From Primorskyibacter aestuariivivens (GTDB lineage: Bacteria; Pseudomonadota; Alphaproteobacteria; Rhodobacterales; Rhodobacteraceae): 64,000 nt of DNA. The position numbers and the translations under genes are program-made. The stretch is from contig NZ_JAQIOZ010000004.1 of assembly GCF_028023675.1 (NCBI RefSeq), forward strand, positions 248,001 to 312,000. Direction: 5' to 3'. Each line of letters begins with the position of its first letter. Position 1 is the first letter of the stretch. Below are positions 51,078 to 58,349 of the stretch, piece after piece. The notes beneath the pieces are model-generated. The model worked only from the letters and a program-made list of their open reading frames with translations, had not been told where the DNA came from and did no database searches.

Positions 51078-52304
51078 TTATTCCGCGGGCGTGGCACCTT
51101 TGGGCGCCTCAGCCTCTTTGGCCTTGACCTCTTCGACCCAGAGCGAATGGTGCTCCTTGGCCCATTGCTCTTCCACATGGCCCGAGCCCATGGCGTCATA
51201 GGCACCTTCCATCCCGATCGAACCGATATAGATATGCGCGATGATGATCGCCATCAGCACAAAGCTGACGATGGCGTGCCAGAGCTGGGCATATTGCATC
51301 TCTTCATGCGGGGCGAGCGCGGTTGGCAGCGGGTCCAGCCCGATCAGGCCCGGAAGGCCCAGCGCGTTGAGTTTCTCAAACGTGGCCGCGAACATCGGCA
51401 GTTCGAACGGGAAGAGCAGAGACAGGCCAGACGCCGCGATGGAACCGCCCAGCACGATCACCGACCAGAAGATGATCTTCTGGCCAAAGTTGAATTTCTT
51501 GGCAGGGGGGTGCTTGCCCTTGGCAAAGATGCCGCCGCCTTGTGCAATCCATTTCAGGTCGGTCTTGTTCGGGATGTTATGCGCGACCCAGAGGAAGAAC
51601 ACGAAGACCAGACCGACGATAAAGGCCCAGCTGACATTGTTGTGCACCCATTTCGACGCGACAGCGAGGTTGGAATACGCCTCGTGCCCGAATGTGGGGA
51701 TCAGGAATTTGCGCCCCATCAGCGTGATCAGACCGGTAATCCCCAGCAACAGGAACGACCCGGCCAGCAGCCAGTGCGAGAAACGTTCAAACGCCTTGAA
51801 ACGTTCAATGGTGCGGCCGGTCTTTTCACCGTCGATGCGAATACGCCCCCGGATCAGGAAGAACACCACCAAAAGGCCGATCATGCCCAACAGCAGATAA
51901 CCGCCATAGGTGATCAGCGGCCCCTGGCGGAACTCAAGCCACCACATGCCGCTGTCCTGCACCAGCACGGTCGAGGCCGGGCCGTCATTGGAGGCGGTGA
52001 TATTGGCCTTGCCGAACCGCAGCGCCCGCCACAGGTCCGGATCGGATGCGCCACCAAGCGTGCCAAGCTGGTTGGCAATGCCCGCCGCGCTGTCAGGGTC
52101 GCCGACATTGTTGGCACGGAAGGAATTGTCCACCGTTTCGCCGCGCTGGCGGGCAAGGATGTCTTCCAGCGTTTGGGCCCCGCCGGTCGCGGACCGGTCT
52201 GGTGCTTCTGTCTCCTGGGCCTGAGCGGGGCCGGAGGTCGACAGACCGGTCAACGGCAAGAACAGCGTAAACATCAGGACAAGGGAAAGCAGAACGCGCA
52301 ACAT
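51078..52304 (-). CDS. fdoI: Formate dehydrogenase gamma subunit (cytochrome b556)
   Basis: This 408-residue membrane subunit anchors the complex and passes electrons to quinone. An N-terminal signal-like segment is followed by a roughly 120-residue periplasmic extension. Then come a helix near residues 130-150 and the four-helix cytochrome b core with heme-ligand histidines in FERFSHWLLAGSFLLLGITG, VASKWVHNNVSWAF and LWHAIVSFVLMAIIIAHIYIG. The N-terminal extension is longer than in E. coli FdnI (about 217 residues), as usual for the proteobacterial FDH3-type. A GC-rich hairpin separates it from the beta subunit gene. Confidence 0.92.
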   Translation of the reverse strand: MLRVLLSLVLMFTLFLPLTGLSTSGPAQAQETEAPDRSATGGAQTLEDILARQRGETVDNSFRANNVGDPDSAAGIANQLGTLGGASDPDLWRALRFGKANITASNDGPASTVLVQDSGMWWLEFRQGPLITYGGYLLLGMIGLLVVFFLIRGRIRIDGEKTGRTIERFKAFERFSHWLLAGSFLLLGITGLITLMGRKFLIPTFGHEAYSNLAVASKWVHNNVSWAFIVGLVFVFFLWVAHNIPNKTDLKWIAQGGGIFAKGKHPPAKKFNFGQKIIFWSVIVLGGSIAASGLSLLFPFELPMFAATFEKLNALGLPGLIGLDPLPTALAPHEEMQYAQLWHAIVSFVLMAIIIAHIYIGSIGMEGAYDAMGSGHVEEQWAKEHHSLWVEEVKAKEAEAPKGATPAE

Positions 52305-52353
52305 GGCGATGCCTTTCGATAATTCTCAGAAAAGGATGTGCGTAACTTTCAAT

Positions 52354-52380
52354 GGGGCGGCCCTTTGGCAAGGCCGCCCC
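52354..52380. terminator. Strong hairpin between beta and gamma subunit genes
   Basis: GGGGCGGCC and GGCCGCCCC form a perfect 9-bp stem (extended by CTT/AAG pairing) 18 bp after the fdh beta stop on the minus strand. No T-run follows, so partial attenuation, or protection of the upstream mRNA from 3'-exonucleases, is more likely than full termination. Confidence 0.6.
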
Positions 52381-52397
52381 ACGTCTTTCAGATGCGC

Positions 52398-52991
52398 TTA
52401 ACCGTCGCGCTGGCCGTAGGCGGAGCCCCAGCCCCAGGCGCCGGAGCCGAAGCCACGGGCCACAACGCGTTCGCGGTAGATGGCCGAAACAACGTCACCG
52501 TCACCGGCAAGCAGCGCCTTGGTCGAACACATCTCGGCGCAGATGGGCAGTTTGCCCTCGGCGATCCGGTTGCGCCCGTATTTGGCGAACTCGGCGGTGG
52601 AGTGGGTTTCTTCGGGGCCACCGGCACAGAAGGTACATTTGTCCATCTTGCCGCGCGATCCAAAGTTGCCCGCCTGCGGGAATTGCGGCGCGCCAAAGGG
52701 GCACGCGTAGAAGCAATAACCACACCCGATGCAGAGGTCCTTGGAGTGCAGGACCACGCCCTCTTCGTTCTGGTAGAAGCAGTCTGTCGGGCAGACGGCC
52801 ATACAGGGCGCGTCCGAACAGTGCATGCAAGCCACCGAGATGGAGCGTTCACCCGGGGAGCCGTCGTTGATGGTCACAACGCGGCGCCGGTTGATGCCCC
52901 AGGGCACTTCGTGCTCGTTTTTACAGGCCGTAACGCAGGCATTGCATTCGATGCAGCGTTCGGCGTCGCAGAGGAATTTAGCTCGTGCCAT
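52398..52991 (-). CDS. fdh3B: Formate dehydrogenase beta subunit, four 4Fe-4S clusters
   Basis: This 197-residue ferredoxin-like subunit carries electrons from the catalytic subunit to the cytochrome b subunit. Cysteine groups are visible at CDAERCIECNACVTACKN, CMHCSDAPCMAVCPTDC, CIGCGYCFYACPFGAP and CTFCAGG, enough for four 4Fe-4S clusters in the DMSO-reductase-family beta-subunit order. It has no signal peptide and would be exported together with the Tat-carrying alpha subunit. It lies 12 bp after the alpha gene. Confidence 0.95.
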   Translation of the reverse strand: MARAKFLCDAERCIECNACVTACKNEHEVPWGINRRRVVTINDGSPGERSISVACMHCSDAPCMAVCPTDCFYQNEEGVVLHSKDLCIGCGYCFYACPFGAPQFPQAGNFGSRGKMDKCTFCAGGPEETHSTAEFAKYGRNRIAEGKLPICAEMCSTKALLAGDGDVVSAIYRERVVARGFGSGAWGWGSAYGQRDG

Positions 52992-53003
52992 TTCTCTATC
53001 TCC

Positions 53004-55898
53004 TTACGCTGGCATGATTTTGCAAAGGGTCGCCTTGGTCTCTTGCATTTGAGTGACCGAGTCATACCCGTAGGTCTGCGCCGTGTTGGTGCTTTCGCCC
53101 AACACATATGGATCCGCCCCTTCCGGATACTTGGACCGCTGGTCCTCGCCCTGGAAGTGACCACCGAAGTGGAACGGCATGAAGGCAACGCCTTCTCCGA
53201 CCCGTTCAGTGACCATGGCCATCACCTTGACCTTGCCGCCTTCGGGCCCTTCGACCCAGACCTGAGCGCCGTCCCGCACGCCGATATTGTTGGCGTCACG
53301 CGGGTTGATCTCGACGAACATGTCCTGCTGCAGCTCTGCCAGCCACGGGTTCGAGCGCGTCTCATCGCCACCGCCCTCATATTCGACCAGACGGCCGGAG
53401 GTGAGGATGATGGGATAATCCTTGCTGAAATCCTGTTTCTGGATCGAGGCATACATCGTGGGCAGGCGGTAGAATTTCCGGTCCTCATAGGTCGGATAAT
53501 CTGCCACCAAGTCGCGACGGTTGGTGTAGAGCGGCTCACGGTGCAGCGGGATCGGATCCGGGAAGGTCCAGACCACGGCCCGTGCCTTGGCGTTGCCGAA
53601 CGGCGCACAGCCATGCTTGATTGCCACCCGCTGGATCCCGCCCGAGAGGTCGGTTTTCCAGTTGGTCTTGGGCCCGGCCACCGCGTCGATTGCGGCACGC
53701 TCTTCGTCGGTCAGGTCGCCGTCCCATCCGAGATCCATCAGCATCTGCATGGTGAATTCCGGGTAGCCGTCCTGAATTTCCGATCCCACGGAATAGACGC
53801 CTTCGGCGAGCAGGTTGTCGCCGTCGCGTTCCACCCCGAAACGGGCGCGGAAAGTCAGACCACCCTCTGCGACAGGTTTGGACATGTCGTAAAGGTTCGG
53901 TGTGCCCGGGTGCTTCATCTCTGCAGTGCCCCAGCACGGCCATGGCATACCGTAGTAATCGCCATCTGCGGGACCACCAATCGCCTGCAACGTCGTCTTG
54001 TCGAACGTGTGCTGATTGGCCATGTGCAGCTTGATCCGCTCGGGCGACTGACCGGTATAGCCCACCGTCCACATGCCGGAGTTGAACTCGCGGGTCACGC
54101 TTTCGATGTTGGGCGTGTTTTCGTCTTCCATCTCGATATTGCGGAAGAACCGGTCGGCAAAGCCGAACTTGTTGGCGAACATGCCGATAATCTCATGGTC
54201 CGGTTTGCTCTCAAAGAGCGGGGCCATGATCTGATCGCGCCACTGGATAGAGCGGTTCGATGCGGTGACAGAACCACGGGTTTCGAACTGCGTCGAGGCG
54301 GGCAGCAGGTAAACGCCGTCCTCCCGGTCATGCAGCACGGCAGAGACGGTGGGGAACGGGTCGACAACGACCAGCATGTCCAGCTTCTCCATCGCGGTTT
54401 TCATTTCCGTCATCCGGGTCTGCGAGTTGGGCGCGTGACCCCAGAGCACCATGGCCCGAACATTGTTCGGCTGGTCCATGTTCTCCTTGTCCTCAAGGAT
54501 ACCGTCGATCCAGCGCGACACCGGGATACCGGTGAGGTTCTGCAGCGATTTCTCCTTGCCATCGGCACCGGTGAGCGTGTCGAACTGACCGGCAAGCCAT
54601 TCCGGATCCTCGCCCCAGACGCGCGCCCAATGGGCCCATGCCCCGCCAGCCAGGCCATAGTAGCCGGGCAGCGTGTGGGACAGAACGCCAAGGTCGGTTG
54701 CACCCTGCACGTTGTCGTGGCCACGGAAGATGTTGGTGCCACCACCCGAGGTGCCCATGTTGCCCAGAGCAAGCTGGAGCACGCAGTAAGCGCGGGTGTT
54801 GTTGTTGCCGTTGGTGTGCTGCGTACCCCCCATGCACCAGATCACGGTGCCGGGGCGGTTATTGGCCAGCGTACGGGCCACGCGGCGCAGCTGCGAACCG
54901 GGTGTTCCGGTCACGCGTTCCACCTCTTCCGGTGTCCATTTGGCCACTTCGGTCTTGATCTGGTCCATGCCCCAGACACGGGTGCGGATAAACTCTTTAT
55001 CCTCCCAGCCGTTCTCGAAGATGTGCCAGAGAATACCCCAGACCAGCGCCACGTCCGAACCGGGACGGAAGCGGACATATTCATCGGCATGCGCCGCCGT
55101 GCGGGTAAAGCGCGGGTCGCAGACGATAACCGGCGCGTTGTTCTGTTCCTTGGCCTTGAGCACATGGAGCAGCGACACGGGGTGCGCCTCGGCCGGGTTG
55201 CCACCGATGATAAAGATGGCGCGGCTGTTGTGGATGTCGTTGTAGGAGTTGGTCATGGCGCCGTAGCCCCATGTGTTCGCAACACCCGCCACGGTCGTCG
55301 AGTGACAAATCCGGGCCTGGTGATCCACGTTATTCGTGCCCCAGTAGGCGGCGAATTTGCGGAACAGGTAGGCCTGTTCGTTGTTGTGCTTGGCAGAGCC
55401 GAGCCAGTAGACGCTATCAGGTCCGCTTTCGTCGCGGATCTGCATCATACCGTCGCCGATCTCGTTGATCGCCTGTTCCCAGCTGATGCGCTTCCACTCA
55501 CCACCCTCTTTCTTCATCGGGTACTTGAGACGGCGTTCCCCATGGGCGTGTTCGCGCACGGCGGCACCTTTGGCGCAGTGAGCACCCAGGTTGAACGGGC
55601 TGTCCCAACCGGGTTCCTGCCCGGTCCAGACACCGTTTTCCACTTCGGCGATCACGGTACAGCCCACCGAGCAGTGGGTGCAGACCGATTTCACGGTTTC
55701 GACGGCCTGTTTGGCGGCGGATTGCGCCTGGGCCTGGGTCACCGTACCGCCGGTGGCGGCAATCGCGGTCAGGCCACCGATGGCCAGACCCGAACCGCGC
55801 AGAAAGGCGCGGCGGTCAACGGATGTGTTGGCCACATCCGAAAGGATACTTGTCCGCTGGGGGCGTCGCGCAACCCCGTTGGTCTTTTTCCTTAGCAT
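53004..55898 (-). CDS. fdhA: Formate dehydrogenase alpha subunit, molybdopterin type
   Basis: This 964-residue catalytic subunit oxidises formate to CO2. It has a twin-arginine signal (VDRRAFLRGSGLAIGGL), a 4Fe-4S motif CTHCSVGCTVIAEV with a later Cys in AHCAKGAAVREH, and the molybdopterin domains. The active-site region reads QARICHSTTVAGV, a Cys rather than selenocysteine at the metal-ligand position, so no SECIS element is needed. The C-terminal dinucleotide-binding domain includes LTSGRLVEYEGGG and INPRDANNIGVRDG. It is followed closely by beta, gamma and the WD40-cytochrome gene. Confidence 0.95.
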   Translation of the reverse strand: MLRKKTNGVARRPQRTSILSDVANTSVDRRAFLRGSGLAIGGLTAIAATGGTVTQAQAQSAAKQAVETVKSVCTHCSVGCTVIAEVENGVWTGQEPGWDSPFNLGAHCAKGAAVREHAHGERRLKYPMKKEGGEWKRISWEQAINEIGDGMMQIRDESGPDSVYWLGSAKHNNEQAYLFRKFAAYWGTNNVDHQARICHSTTVAGVANTWGYGAMTNSYNDIHNSRAIFIIGGNPAEAHPVSLLHVLKAKEQNNAPVIVCDPRFTRTAAHADEYVRFRPGSDVALVWGILWHIFENGWEDKEFIRTRVWGMDQIKTEVAKWTPEEVERVTGTPGSQLRRVARTLANNRPGTVIWCMGGTQHTNGNNNTRAYCVLQLALGNMGTSGGGTNIFRGHDNVQGATDLGVLSHTLPGYYGLAGGAWAHWARVWGEDPEWLAGQFDTLTGADGKEKSLQNLTGIPVSRWIDGILEDKENMDQPNNVRAMVLWGHAPNSQTRMTEMKTAMEKLDMLVVVDPFPTVSAVLHDREDGVYLLPASTQFETRGSVTASNRSIQWRDQIMAPLFESKPDHEIIGMFANKFGFADRFFRNIEMEDENTPNIESVTREFNSGMWTVGYTGQSPERIKLHMANQHTFDKTTLQAIGGPADGDYYGMPWPCWGTAEMKHPGTPNLYDMSKPVAEGGLTFRARFGVERDGDNLLAEGVYSVGSEIQDGYPEFTMQMLMDLGWDGDLTDEERAAIDAVAGPKTNWKTDLSGGIQRVAIKHGCAPFGNAKARAVVWTFPDPIPLHREPLYTNRRDLVADYPTYEDRKFYRLPTMYASIQKQDFSKDYPIILTSGRLVEYEGGGDETRSNPWLAELQQDMFVEINPRDANNIGVRDGAQVWVEGPEGGKVKVMAMVTERVGEGVAFMPFHFGGHFQGEDQRSKYPEGADPYVLGESTNTAQTYGYDSVTQMQETKATLCKIMPA

Positions 55899-56057
55899 GT
55901 TTCTCTCTCTCCCTTGCTGGCTTCACCCCTCCTCCGGGGCGTCGCGCGCTTGGACTGTTCTTGAGCATTGGCGGTCGGGCGTCACGCAACCAGTTGCCAG
56001 TGCCGGTCAATTGCCGCGTCCAGACCCTGTTTGGTCCGGGCGAAGCGGGGGCGCGCT

Positions 56058-56249
56058 TTAGAAGCGGGCGCTGTCGAAATAGGCGCGGGTATGCGCCGTG
56101 TCCTGCATCGTTTCGGATGTCAGATCGACTTCACTGGCCTCGGCGGCAGTACCCGTCAGCGCGGCAGCAGCCACGGCGGCGGGCGCGGCGGTGCCGGCCA
56201 GCTTCAGGAAATCGCGACGGCTTGCGCCGGTCTCTTTTTCCTTGGTCAT
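56058..56249 (-). CDS. Small Tat-signal protein of the formate dehydrogenase locus
   Basis: This 63-residue protein begins with a twin-arginine motif (ASRRDFLKLAGTAAPAAVAAA), leaving a mature tail of about 25-30 residues (SEVDLTSETMQDTAHTRAYF). Small proteins of this kind, called formate dehydrogenase region TAT-target proteins, occur between the TorD-like chaperone gene and fdhA in many proteobacteria, as here. Function unknown; the HTRAYFDSARF end is conserved-looking. A 159-bp gap separates it from fdhA. Confidence 0.83.
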   Translation of the reverse strand: MTKEKETGASRRDFLKLAGTAAPAAVAAAALTGTAAEASEVDLTSETMQDTAHTRAYFDSARF

Positions 56250-56304
56250 GGGATCAAGTCCCTCCCTTGCTTGTGGCGGGTTGCCCCGCCGGTGAATGCG
56301 CCGA

Positions 56305-56919
56305 TCAGTCGGCGCTCATCCGGAAGCCTTCGCGCTCGATCTCCATGAACGCCTTGCCGACAGCGCCGACAGAGGCATAGAGAACCGAAGACTTGGCAGC
56401 TTCCAAATCCGAAAAGAAATGTCCCGCCCAGGGGGCGATGTGGCGGTTGAAAAAGGTCTTTTGCGCCTCAAGCGCCGTGGGTGATCCGCCAAACCGGCCG
56501 ACGATCATGCCGCCCATCATCTCCATGAGCGAGGCGATGTTGTCCTCGGGCTCATAGACATTGGGTGCCCGCGTGATGCCGCGCGCGGCCATGTCGGCGC
56601 GCAGCTGCGCCAGCGGTTTTTCATTGAGGAACCCGGTCAGGTAATAGGAGGCATAGGGCAGCAATTCACCCCGTCCCAACCCGATGAAGAGCGCGTTGAA
56701 CTCGCTTTCCACTGCTTTCGGTTTGACCGCCTTGGCCACACGCGCCAGCGCCGCGATGGCGCGGCCAAGCTCGGTTTCGTCGTCGCCTGACAGACCGGCC
56801 GACATGGTCAGCGTCATGTCATCAGCAGGCCGCGCAAGCATGAGGCCGAGATAATTGTAAAGGTCGGCGCGCATCCGGTCTTCTTGGGGGATTGCTATAT
56901 CCTGGGCGGCAGCGGTCAT
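56305..56919 (-). CDS. TorD/DmsD-family redox enzyme chaperone
   Basis: This 204-residue all-helical protein has ADLYNYLGLMLARPADD near the N-terminus and the EPEDNIASLMEMMGGMIVG block (the E(P/A)xDH-type TorD signature) in the middle. It would bind the Tat signal of the formate dehydrogenase alpha subunit until cofactor insertion is complete. It overlaps the DUF3306 gene by 4 bp and lies upstream of the small Tat gene. Confidence 0.88.
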   Translation of the reverse strand: MTAAAQDIAIPQEDRMRADLYNYLGLMLARPADDMTLTMSAGLSGDDETELGRAIAALARVAKAVKPKAVESEFNALFIGLGRGELLPYASYYLTGFLNEKPLAQLRADMAARGITRAPNVYEPEDNIASLMEMMGGMIVGRFGGSPTALEAQKTFFNRHIAPWAGHFFSDLEAAKSSVLYASVGAVGKAFMEIEREGFRMSAD

Positions 56920-57551
56920 GCAGCATGCTCTCCTGATGTGTCATCGAAGTGAAAGCGCATCCGGCGCCTGCGCGGCGCGGCCTCTTCCTCTTCAAAATCG
57001 TATTGGGTTTGGGCCGTTTCGGCAGGTGCCTGTTCTTGCAGCGCGGGGGCCGGATCTTCCTCGGCTGTCGGTTCGGGCGCGGCGGTTTCGGCCTGCTCCG
57101 GCTCTGCGTCTTCCGGTTCGGGGGCGGGGGGATTTGCGGCTTCTTCCGCTTTGCGGGCCAGTTCCTCGACATGTTTCAACATGCCCTTGCCCACCTGATA
57201 AGCGGTTTGCATGTTTTCCACGACAGTCGCGCTGTCGGTGAAATCCCCACCGTAGTCGACAAGACCATCGACATTGGCCAGTACCGGGTTCAGCCGCCAA
57301 AGACGGCGCAATGCGCGGCGGCGCAGCCGATCGGGGATCGCCTTGTTCATGAAGCCCTTGATGTCATCGCCCAATTCCAGCGTATCGGGATCGGGCAGGT
57401 CGAACTCGGCCAGCAGTTCCTCATCGCTTTTCTCTTCGAGCGCCGCCTGTTCCTCGGCCAGTTGCGCGGCTTCGCGGGCCTTGGCCTCGGCGGCTTCCTC
57501 GGCCTGTACCTTCTCCTTGCGGCGGGACCAGAAATCGCCGGGACGACTCAA
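56916..57551 (-). CDS. DUF3306 protein
   Basis: This 211-residue protein starts SRPGDFWSRRKEKVQAEEA, the usual DUF3306 opening. A conserved domain (about 45-125: LPDPDTLELGDDIKGFMNKAIPDRLRRRALRRLWRLNPVLANVDGLVDYG) follows, then a very acidic Ala/Glu/Pro-rich tail. The C-terminal RRRRMRFHFD segment ends it. The start codon is TTG at 57551, overlapping the TGA of the DUF3305 gene. The family is found only in formate dehydrogenase loci of this type; function unknown, possibly maturation. Confidence 0.87.
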   Translation of the reverse strand: MSRPGDFWSRRKEKVQAEEAAEAKAREAAQLAEEQAALEEKSDEELLAEFDLPDPDTLELGDDIKGFMNKAIPDRLRRRALRRLWRLNPVLANVDGLVDYGGDFTDSATVVENMQTAYQVGKGMLKHVEELARKAEEAANPPAPEPEDAEPEQAETAAPEPTAEEDPAPALQEQAPAETAQTQYDFEEEEAAPRRRRMRFHFDDTSGEHAA

Positions 57552-58147
57552 TTCAGCTTCTCCCGAGAGCCGGGTGCTCGGTACACATCCGACAGTTGGT
57601 GAATGCGCGGATCGCCCTTGCCGTCCTCTTTGAGGTCGATGCGTTTCTTGTCGCGTTTCCGCTTGATGAAATCTTCGTGCACGTAGTGGTCATCGGCAAA
57701 GGCCTCGACCAATTCGCGCAGTTGCGGGGGCATGGGCACTTTTTCCACGATGTCGTCGCCATTATCGGCATAGTCCTGACCCTCGTAGGGAGAGGCCGTC
57801 GCAAGCACAACTTCCAGAGGGCGCTCATCCGTGGTTTCGCGGAGAATCACATAGATCGACGGGGTTTCGCTATGCAGGCCGTGCAGATAGGCCTCGGCAT
57901 CGGCGGCGTGCAGGTCCAGCGGGACCGTTGCTGCATGAAATTCGGCGGCGTCGCCCTCTTCTCGCAGCAATTGCCAATCCGCCTGTGCAGCGCCGGGCAA
58001 CACGGCCACAGCGCGCCAGGCATACTTAGCCCAACGCGTCACGCCGGGCGTACGTCTTACGATTACGCCAAGAGGCAAAGCGATATGTCGTGCGTCGTCT
58101 ATCAGTATCCTCCCAGACTGATGTGTCGTCACACATTCAGGTAACAT
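57548..58147 (-). CDS. DUF3305 protein
   Basis: This 199-residue protein contains the family opening HIALPLGVIVRRTPGVTRWAKYAWRAVAVLPGA and a C-terminal PMPPQLRELVEAFADDHYVHEDFIKRKR block. It is always encoded beside DUF3306 and formate dehydrogenase. The ATG at 58147 lies about 20 residues before the conserved part with a weak ribosome binding site; a non-ATG start after GGGAGG at about 58098 would fit the conserved region better, so the start is uncertain. It heads the minus-strand operon that runs to 49659. Confidence 0.84.
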   Translation of the reverse strand: MLPECVTTHQSGRILIDDARHIALPLGVIVRRTPGVTRWAKYAWRAVAVLPGAAQADWQLLREEGDAAEFHAATVPLDLHAADAEAYLHGLHSETPSIYVILRETTDERPLEVVLATASPYEGQDYADNGDDIVEKVPMPPQLRELVEAFADDHYVHEDFIKRKRDKKRIDLKEDGKGDPRIHQLSDVYRAPGSREKLN

Positions 58148-58186
58148 TTATTGCAGATGCACCTTTCGTCCAGCTTGCTCATTCGA

Positions 58187-58210
58187 ACTATATGACATGA
58201 TGGTATACCA
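58187..58210 (-). promoter_or_regulatory. Candidate promoter with GntR-type operator
   Basis: A perfect 10-bp palindrome TGGTATACCA (58201-58210) lies 8 bp upstream, on the minus strand, of a TATAGT hexamer (58187-58192). It is 54 bp before the DUF3305 start and about 140 bp before the divergent 4Fe-4S gene. TNGTnnnACNA sites of this type are bound by FadR-subfamily GntR regulators. No GntR gene is in the window. Confidence 0.45.
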
Positions 58211-58349
58211 AGCATAAGTAGGGAGTTAATGGCCGGGCAAGGGAATTCCACCTGACTCTAATCATCGGGCACTGCGACTTTGGTCGTAGTTTCCGGCATG
58301 AGGCTCAGATGTTTGGATGGCGCGGTTGGCACGGGGGGGAGCAGACGGC

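Noticed and set aside
52338-55895. Very long open frame (1185 codons) on the plus strand opposite the formate dehydrogenase genes
   Set aside because: It lies exactly antisense to fdhA and fdh beta, whose cysteine motifs and Tat signal are unmistakable. Its own product is low-complexity and rich in His, Arg, Gly and Val with no recognisable domain, as expected of GC-rich shadow frames.
53004-55898. Selenocysteine at the formate dehydrogenase active site
   Set aside because: The frame has no in-frame TGA there; the active-site segment reads QARICHSTT with a Cys codon.
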